From Pseudomonadota bacterium (lineage in GTDB: Bacteria > Pseudomonadota > Alphaproteobacteria > Sphingomonadales > Sphingomonadaceae), in NCBI GenBank assembly GCA_021849075.1, contig JAJZTH010000029.1:1-39798 (forward strand): 39,798 nt of DNA, read 5' to 3'. Every line of letters begins with the position of its first letter. Position 1 is the first letter of the stretch. The position numbers were made by a program, and so were the translations under genes. Positions 34,201-39,798 of this stretch are shown piece after piece. The notes below the pieces were generated by a model. That model saw only the letters and a list, made by a program, of their open reading frames with translations. It ran no database searches and was not told the DNA's origin.

Positions 34201-34771
34201 TGCCGAAGGGCGGGCGATGACGATCATGGCCGCCATGGTCGAAGATGTGCGCTGGCGTGAGACGAAGCGCGGCGCGCGCTATGCCAACGCCACCTTCTCA
34301 GACCAGAGCGGGCAGTTTCAGGCGAGTTGCTTCGATGAGGAAGCGTGCAAGGCGATCGAACTGCTGGCGGCGGACGGCGATTGCGCGCTGCTGATCGTGG
34401 AACTGGACCGATTGCCGGGCGAGGAAACGCCGCGCGTCACCGTGCGCGGGGTCGAGCCGTTCCGTGCGATCGCCAGCGCATCGCGAATGGAATTGACCGT
34501 CGATATCGAAACGACGCAGGCGGTCGAGGCGCTGGCGGCGCTGCTGGCGAGCGCGGGCGGAGGTCGCAGCGAAGTGTTCCTGCGCGCGCCGGTGGGTGAC
34601 GGACAGGCCGCGCGCGTTTTTCTGGGCGACCGTTATAGTCTGGGCGCGGATCAGGTGGATGCAATCGCGACCATCGCCGGCCTGTCGATCCATCGCTTCG
34701 AGCGGATGGACGTGAAGGCGGACGGATATAAGACGCGGACGCGGCGATCGGGCATGCGGCTGGTCGGGTGA
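31229..34771 (+). CDS. dnaE: DNA polymerase III alpha subunit (DnaE1)
   Basis: A 1180-residue replicative polymerase. The catalytic aspartates fall at Asp401 and Asp403 (in MPDFDIDF) and Asp557 (in [12 protein letters not shown]), matching the E. coli positions almost exactly. [26 protein letters not shown] and [22 protein letters not shown] are also present. A C-terminal OB domain (about 1000-1075) follows. The N-terminal PHP domain has [10 protein letters not shown] where metal-binding versions read HxHS/T, so intrinsic exonuclease is unlikely and proofreading would come from DnaQ. Length and motifs fit DnaE1 rather than the error-prone ImuC/DnaE2. The stop overlaps the next start (GTGA). 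Confidence 0.97.
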   Translation: [1180 protein letters not shown]

Positions 34772-35085
34772 AAGAGAAACAGGGCAGAGGCTGGGCGTAT
34801 CGCAGGCGGCCGCGCGTGGCATCGGACGATACCCGGCAGGCGGAGGCGCCAGCCTTTCGGTCCGACAATGATCTGCATCAGTGGCGTTTTGAATGGGGCA
34901 TGGTGGCGGCTGTCACGACCGGCACCTTTGCCGCGATGGCGAATATCGACCTGCCTTTGCGCTATTGGCCGTTGGCTCTGTTGCCACCCATTGGCATGCT
35001 CATATTTTCGCGATGGACAGCATGCCGCAACCGTCGCCAAGGCAAGCGGTTCAGCCATTATGACGATGATCGGCTGAGCCGCTGA
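34768..35085 (+). CDS. Small two-helix membrane protein coupled to dnaE
   Basis: A 105-residue protein of unknown function. It has a basic N-terminus (KEKQGRGWAYRRRPRV), two hydrophobic segments (about 45-60 and 67-83) and a charged C-terminus (RNRRQGKRFSHYDDDRLSR). The GTG start overlaps the dnaE stop (GTGA), which implies translational coupling. An internal ATG at residue 45 would remove the cytoplasmic part. It converges on the radical SAM gene with a 7-base gap. I do not recognise a family. Confidence 0.6.
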   Translation: MKEKQGRGWAYRRRPRVASDDTRQAEAPAFRSDNDLHQWRFEWGMVAAVTTGTFAAMANIDLPLRYWPLALLPPIGMLIFSRWTACRNRRQGKRFSHYDDDRLSR

Positions 35086-35092
35086 GGGACTT

Positions 35093-36160
35093 TCAAAACA
35101 ACCGCATCTGCGCGCCCTCTGGCGGTTGAAACAGGTCGGTGCGCAGGACCAGACGATCGCTGCCCAGGCCGGCGCGGCGGCGGGCGTGGCGAAAGCGGGT
35201 GCGGATGAGGTCGGCCCACACGCCCTGACCCTTCATGCGGCTGCCGAAATCGGGATCATTGTCGCGGCCGCCGCGCAGATCGCGGATCATGGCCATCACC
35301 TTCCCCGCCCGATCGGGATAATGGTCCGCCAGCCAGGCGCGGAAGAGCGGCGCGACTTCATGCGGCAGGCGCACGGGGATATAGCTGATGTCGCGCGCGC
35401 CGGCGGCGGCGACGCGGGCCACGACGCTCTCAATCTCATGATCATTGATGGCCGGGATGATCGGCGACATGTTGGCCGACACCGGCACGCCAGCTTGCGC
35501 AAGGCGCGTGATGGCGGCCAGGCGCCGTTCGGGATGCGGCGCGCGCGGCTCCAGCGTGCGGGCGATCTTCGGATCGAGCGAGGTGACGGAAATCATCACG
35601 GCGACCAGAGTGTCGCGCGCCAGATCGGCCAGCAGGTCGATGTCGCGCAGGATGCGGTCGGACTTGGTGGTGATGAAGGTCGGATGCCGGGTCTGCGCCA
35701 GCACCTCCAGCACCTGCCGCGTGATCCGCCAGTCCTTCTCGATCGGCTGATAGGGATCGGTATTGGTGCCCATGGCGATCGGGCTGACGACATAATTTTT
35801 CTTCATCAGCTCGGCGCGCAGCAATGTGGCGGCGTCGGGCTTGGCGAACAGCTTCGTTTCGAAATCCAGACCGGGCGACAGGTCATGATAGGCATGACTG
35901 GGCCGCGCGAAGCAGTAGATGCAGCCATGTTCGCATCCGACATAGGCATTGATCGATTGAGAGAAGGCGATGTCCGGCGAAGCATTGCGCGATATGATCG
36001 TTCTGGGCGTCAGCGCGGTAACGATCGTCCGCAATTTCGGCGCGGGACCGTCAATCTGCTCCATGGCATCGAGCCAATCGCCATCGGCCTCATTGTGCGT
36101 GAGGTTGAAGCGGGTGCTGGTCTGGTTCTGGGTCGCGCCGCGACCATGGATAGCGGACAT
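35093..36160 (-). CDS. PA0069/Rv2578c-type radical SAM protein
   Basis: A 355-residue radical SAM protein. The cluster motif GCEHGCIYCFARP (Cx3Cx2C) is followed by GTNTDPYQPIEKDWRITR, FITTKSDRILRDIDLL and ISVTSLDPKIARTLEPRAP, the run that marks the PA0069 family, a spore photoproduct lyase-like group. It would cleave SAM reductively; the substrate is unknown. The start at 36160 (MSAIHGRGATQNQ) fits the family. The frame runs open to 36307, but the extra residues are Cys-rich and unlike the family, and the ribosome signal is weak at both. Confidence 0.85.
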   Translation of the reverse strand: MSAIHGRGATQNQTSTRFNLTHNEADGDWLDAMEQIDGPAPKLRTIVTALTPRTIISRNASPDIAFSQSINAYVGCEHGCIYCFARPSHAYHDLSPGLDFETKLFAKPDAATLLRAELMKKNYVVSPIAMGTNTDPYQPIEKDWRITRQVLEVLAQTRHPTFITTKSDRILRDIDLLADLARDTLVAVMISVTSLDPKIARTLEPRAPHPERRLAAITRLAQAGVPVSANMSPIIPAINDHEIESVVARVAAAGARDISYIPVRLPHEVAPLFRAWLADHYPDRAGKVMAMIRDLRGGRDNDPDFGSRMKGQGVWADLIRTRFRHARRRAGLGSDRLVLRTDLFQPPEGAQMRLF

Positions 36161-36402
36161 AGGGCATGAGAACATAAAAAGAACAAATCGACAAGAGCGA
36201 TAATTCCCATTTCCCGAAGACAGCCATACCGGCGGTTGCAAAGCTTCTTGCGCTGCCCACAGGCTTTCGCAGCATCCCGCCAGCGCGACGCAATTGCTTC
36301 TGACCATAAGACATAGTGGGTCGCGGGCCGCTTGCCAGCATGGCCGTTCAGCAGTGAAGGAACGGCTGCGCGCGCCGGATCAACCCCTGCTCCCGGCAAA
36401 GG

Positions 36403-37728
36403 TCAGAAAGCGCTGGTGATGCCGAACTCGCTGGTGAAGCGTCGGTAATCGTACAGCGCGACGTTCGACCCATTGCGCTCATAGCCGATCCGCACATAGG
36501 GGGCGAAGCCGTGCACCGTCAGGCTCCGCAGGGTGGCCCCCGTCCGCACGCTGGCAAACCATTCACGACGAGCCGTGCCGAAGAGCGCAAGCGCGGCGTC
36601 GCCTTCGGTCCGCTGGAGCGCGGCGGAGGCGAACAAGGTGGTATGGCCAGCTTCCCGCCAGCCAAGCAGGCGGATGCCCCCCGATGCCGTCGCATAACCG
36701 GGGTCGCGTGCGGTCTGGCGCGCGGCGTTGAGTGACACGCTCAGGCCACTGCGCGCCGATAACGCCCGCTCTACACCCAGGCTGACGGAATAGAGCGCAC
36801 CATCCTGCAGGTCATTGAGCTGGTAGTCGGTTGTGGCCGCGCTCACCGAAGCACTCAGCTGCGCTTTTTGGCCCAGCGCATGAATCCAGTCCAGGGTGGC
36901 GACATCGGTGTGCATGTAGGATCGCTTGCCGTACCAGCGCCAGCCATGTCCGACCGAAGGGCTGAACCGGTCATGCTGGCGCTGCACTTCCAGCCCCATC
37001 AGGGCCGTGACCGTGACGTCGTTATAGGCGCTCTTGCCGTATAAGGTGGCAAGGCTGTTGACCCGGGGCGTCAGGTTGATCCCGGCGCCGACCGGGATTT
37101 TCCAATATCCCTCGCCCGACAAATGGATGCCGACCCCTGACTGCGCCCGGGCATCGCGGGAGAGCGTCAGCGGCGCGATGACGGTATCCAGGGTGCGAAC
37201 CTCGGTTGCCCGGTTGATATTCGTGTCGGGCGCGAGTGCAAATTCCAGTCTCAATCCTGCGCGCTTGTGCGAGCGCAGCGCCGTGTCGAACTGGCCGACC
37301 GCGCGGGCCACCTCCGCAGGCAGGCCGGTCGCCTGCACCTGACGCAACTCACGCCGGGCGCCGCCATCATTGCCCATCAGCGCCAGGACGCGGGCCAGTT
37401 CCAACCGGACGCGGGCTGCATCGGGCTTTTCGTCGAGCAGCGCGCGCAAGGCCGTCGCGGCCTCGCGATAGCGCGTCAGGCTGGCCAGCAGCATGGCTTT
37501 GCGGAATCGGGCTTCGGCGCGCACATCGGCATCGCGGTCCTGGGTCAGGGCGTCGTAGAGACGGATCGCCTCCTCATTGCGCCCTGCGCTCTGGAACCGC
37601 TCGGCAACGGCGAAAACCTCGATGGCGGAAAGTTCCCGCGAGGGCGCCGGGGCGGCGGCGGACCTTGCGGGAGATGGTGCGGACGCCAGCGCCAATGGCG
37701 CGGCGGCAGCCGCTAGACAGGCAATCAC
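36403..37728 (-). CDS. Slam-type surface lipoprotein assembly modifier (TPR plus DUF560 outer-membrane barrel)
   Basis: A 441-residue outer-membrane protein. The hydrophobic Ala-rich start (signal peptide, about 1-25) is followed by a TPR domain (about 33-150, with VFAVAERFQSAGRNEEAIRL and ARVRLELARVLALMGNDGGA). The DUF560 barrel opens with LEFALAPDTNINRAT, the most characteristic Slam stretch. The barrel ends in EFGITSAF with the C-terminal Phe typical of Bam-assembled barrels. Slam proteins move lipoproteins across the outer membrane to the cell surface (type XI secretion). The gene starts 15 bases after the stop of a bi-lobed lipoprotein gene, its presumed cargo. The start is a GTG with no clear ribosome site and no Lys/Arg before the hydrophobic core, so the true start is uncertain. 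Confidence 0.85.
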   Translation of the reverse strand: MIACLAAAAAPLALASAPSPARSAAAPAPSRELSAIEVFAVAERFQSAGRNEEAIRLYDALTQDRDADVRAEARFRKAMLLASLTRYREAATALRALLDEKPDAARVRLELARVLALMGNDGGARRELRQVQATGLPAEVARAVGQFDTALRSHKRAGLRLEFALAPDTNINRATEVRTLDTVIAPLTLSRDARAQSGVGIHLSGEGYWKIPVGAGINLTPRVNSLATLYGKSAYNDVTVTALMGLEVQRQHDRFSPSVGHGWRWYGKRSYMHTDVATLDWIHALGQKAQLSASVSAATTDYQLNDLQDGALYSVSLGVERALSARSGLSVSLNAARQTARDPGYATASGGIRLLGWREAGHTTLFASAALQRTEGDAALALFGTARREWFASVRTGATLRSLTVHGFAPYVRIGYERNGSNVALYDYRRFTSEFGITSAF

Positions 37729-37743
37729 GCCGGGCGACCGTGA

Positions 37744-39450
37744 TTATTTCTGCGTAGCTGCAAAGGCGCCGCTCAGGTTGGTTCCGGCTGCCGCGCCGCC
37801 CTGCGGTGCATTGAATACGAAGGTGCCCGCCACTTCTCGCCCCTGCGGACCGTAAAACTGGCCATAGATGGCGCTGCCCATTGCGCCGCCCGCGCTGAAA
37901 TCGCCCGTCAATATGTTGGAACGGTTGTTGATGACGCCCGAGAAGGCCGTGGATCCGAAGTCGACCAAATCACTGGTGGACGTGTTGCGGCCACTCAGCG
38001 CCAGCGCGCCGGTAAAGGTGTCGGAGCCGAAATTGACGGCCAGGCTCGACGTGCCGTTGAGGTCGTAGCGCTGGCCGCTGGCGCCAAGGCCGGTGCCATA
38101 AGCAATGCCTTCATAACTGGCCGAGCCGGTTCGGTTGGCAAGGGCATAGTTTGGCGTGGTGAAGCCATAGACGAACCATCGGCTATTCACCGCACCGCCG
38201 TAGCTGGCGGGAAGCGAACCCTGCCAATGCCCGAAACTGGCATAGGTCAAAGGCAGTTCGGTGTTGCTGACACCCGGCTGGTAAAGCTCCAGCGTGACAT
38301 CCTGCGTGCCGTAATAGGCGCTGTTGAAGGTCTTGCGATAGGTCGTGAAGTTCGCCGCGCCCGCCACTTTGTCGGCAATCGTGAACTGACCGCCCGCTTC
38401 ATCCGAAGAATAGCCCGAATAGAGGAAAGTCTCGCTATTCTGCCAGGTCAGGTTGCCGCCCGAATATTCCGACATGCGGGTGTAGAAAGTCTGTTGCTGG
38501 GTCATGTTGGCGAACGACAGGTTGGCCGGAGTGAGTGTGCTGTCTCGTTGGCCGACGATCGAGCCAGTCACGCTCATCCCGCCGGCATTCTGACCGCTGA
38601 AGGTTGCGCCCAGTTCCTGCCCGGAAGGGCCGTAGAGGCTGCCGCTCAGGTCGGCTGTGACCGTGCCGTCCCAGCCGCCATAGATGGCGCTGCCGGTGAG
38701 AGCGGCGTTGGTTGAAGACAATTGGCCGACCGTCGTCAGTTCGATGCCGCCGCCTGAAGCGCCGCCGCCGTTCACAAGGCCATATTCGGTCAGATAGCTG
38801 TGACCGCTGAACACACCCAGCGCGAAATCGATGTCGACCTGGCCGCTGCCCTGGAATGCCTTGGGTTCCACGCCCGGCGCGCTGACGGCGCCGAAAGCCT
38901 GAGTGTTGTAGGCGGCGCTGCCCGTGCGTGGCCGCATTGCCGCATCTGTCGGCAGGCCGTAAGTGAAGCTGGTCAACTCCGTGTCCTGCGTCGAACCGCC
39001 GCTATTGTTGCGTTGCAACAGCCCCATGCGGACATATTGCGTGACAATATTATTATCATAGCCCTTGGCGATCAGCGTCAGCCTTGCGCCATTGCTGGAG
39101 TAGATTGCGTCATAATCATCCGTGGACGTCTGGTCTGCCGGAAGGAATGTCTGCGAATAGCCGTCAACCGAAATGCTGTAACCATTGGTGTTCGCATTAT
39201 AGGCGATCGCCATCGTGGCGGATTTGGCGCTGCCGCTGATGCCGGTGCCGGTAGCGCGATCCCACACGGCCGACATAGCTGCCGCATCATTCGCGAAACT
39301 CTGGCTATATCTGAGGTCTGCGAGCGAGTTGTTGCTTGGCGTCGGGCTAGGCGCCGGCGCCGGTATGCCGCCAACCGATTCGCCCCCGCCGCCACAGGCC
39401 GACAGCAATCCGATCATTGCAGTGCATGCCAGCAAACCCTTGTAACGCAT
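37744..39450 (-). CDS. Bi-lobed surface lipoprotein, presumed Slam cargo (TbpB-like)
   Basis: A 568-residue lipoprotein. The signal peptide ends in the lipobox LLSAC (Cys19), followed by the GGGG anchor and a Pro/Ser linker (PAPAPSPTPSNN). The rest is beta-rich and internally duplicated. RTGSAAY (about 176-181) and RTGSASY (about 440-446) recur. So do GSLYGPSGQELGATFSG (270-286) and GQFYGPQGREVAGTFVF (530-546). Barrel domains ending in G-x-F/L-YGP-x-G-x-E-hydrophobic...F are characteristic of TbpB and other Slam-dependent lipoproteins. The ligand is unknown; no TonB-dependent receptor adjoins. GGGGGA lies 7 bases before the ATG. It is the first gene of the pair with Slam. Cargo status is inferred from fold pattern and adjacency. 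Confidence 0.82.
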   Translation of the reverse strand: MRYKGLLACTAMIGLLSACGGGGESVGGIPAPAPSPTPSNNSLADLRYSQSFANDAAAMSAVWDRATGTGISGSAKSATMAIAYNANTNGYSISVDGYSQTFLPADQTSTDDYDAIYSSNGARLTLIAKGYDNNIVTQYVRMGLLQRNNSGGSTQDTELTSFTYGLPTDAAMRPRTGSAAYNTQAFGAVSAPGVEPKAFQGSGQVDIDFALGVFSGHSYLTEYGLVNGGGASGGGIELTTVGQLSSTNAALTGSAIYGGWDGTVTADLSGSLYGPSGQELGATFSGQNAGGMSVTGSIVGQRDSTLTPANLSFANMTQQQTFYTRMSEYSGGNLTWQNSETFLYSGYSSDEAGGQFTIADKVAGAANFTTYRKTFNSAYYGTQDVTLELYQPGVSNTELPLTYASFGHWQGSLPASYGGAVNSRWFVYGFTTPNYALANRTGSASYEGIAYGTGLGASGQRYDLNGTSSLAVNFGSDTFTGALALSGRNTSTSDLVDFGSTAFSGVINNRSNILTGDFSAGGAMGSAIYGQFYGPQGREVAGTFVFNAPQGGAAAGTNLSGAFAATQK

Positions 39451-39798
39451 TAAAATCCCCCGATTCGATGACCTTGGCTCTCTAGACAAGAGACGTTTTG
39501 TCAAGCAAGCGATAGTGACAAAGTGGCGCTGTGAAACGGAAAGTTGTGCTTTCCTGAATCGGGTCTTGGCCTCATCGGCATCCGCGTCAGCTTTGCGCAG
39601 CCGCTGTGGGTCCATGGGTGGCCATGATCCGTTCGTCGGCGTTGAGGCGACGTTCGTGCTGGAACATGGGGCTATGAGGGCGCGCAAAAGAACGTCAAAT
39701 CGCCGCTTCTGCAGGCAGATGAGCGGAGGTATTATCTGATGCGGATCGATTTTTGATCAATTCCGCAAGTCATTGATCTTGCTGGTGACCCCTACGGG
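39451..39798. other. Upstream region of the cargo-Slam operon, no gene seen
   Basis: 348 bases to the window edge hold no convincing gene. About 35-70 bases before the cargo ATG lie three short boxes: GACAA (39485-39489), TTGTC (39498-39502) and GACAA (39517-39521). The outer pair TTGTCA/TGACAA forms an inverted repeat and includes a TTGACA that could serve as a -35 box, though no good -10 follows at 16-18 bases. They might be an operator. Past 39560 nothing is recognised. Confidence 0.35.

Noticed and set aside
36010..36399. 129-residue ORF between Slam and the radical SAM gene
   Set aside because: Overlaps the radical SAM start in another frame; no ribosome site or motif.

Overview
The window looks like chromosome from a sphingomonad (Alphaproteobacteria, Sphingomonadaceae, Sphingobium/Sphingomonas-like). 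This rests on high-GC coding DNA, an encoded CCA on the tRNA, a ROSE-like leader on an ibpA-type Hsp20 gene, and protein sequences I recognise as sphingomonad-like (PurF, DnaE, EttA, the ccm cluster). No database was searched.

Layout. 1-3.8 kb is an exopolysaccharide/carbohydrate patch. It holds a truncated hydrophobic ORF at the left edge, a GH5 lipoprotein, a family-2 glycosyltransferase and a UDP-glucuronate decarboxylase-like epimerase. At 4.0-5.4 kb a complete IS256-family element sits in the intergenic space with intact inverted repeats and an exact 8-bp target duplication. 5.4-12.3 kb carries tRNA-Pro(UGG), a 25-residue membrane miniprotein, an alanine-zipper lipoprotein, an M28 peptidase, ettA, a di-haem peroxidase, a DUF481 outer-membrane protein and rppH. 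12.4-17.4 kb carries phr-cfa, an SDR and purF. 17.6-24 kb carries chrA and, divergent from it, the ccmCDEFGHI cytochrome c maturation operon. 24-31 kb carries kup, the hsp20 gene with a heat-shock promoter and probable RNA thermometer, a non-coding structured region, lolC-lolD and a GGDEF protein. 31-36 kb carries dnaE, a coupled small membrane protein and a radical SAM protein. 36.4-39.5 kb holds a Slam-type outer-membrane translocon preceded by a bi-lobed surface lipoprotein.

How the genes work together. The ccm genes form one tightly overlapping transcription unit (ATGA overlaps) for haem delivery and attachment to apocytochromes; the di-haem peroxidase at 9.7 kb would be one client. LolCD releases lipoproteins from the inner membrane. 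That serves the three lipoproteins encoded here: the GH5 enzyme, the Lpp-like protein and the Slam cargo. The cargo would then need Slam to reach the cell surface.

The most interesting candidate system is the cargo-Slam pair (type XI secretion-like) in a sphingomonad, with no adjacent TonB receptor. Next come a possible Lpp analogue (heptad Ala zipper ending in Lys), a likely ROSE thermometer, and two candidate non-coding RNAs ending in strong intrinsic terminators. Most of the rest is ordinary core genome.
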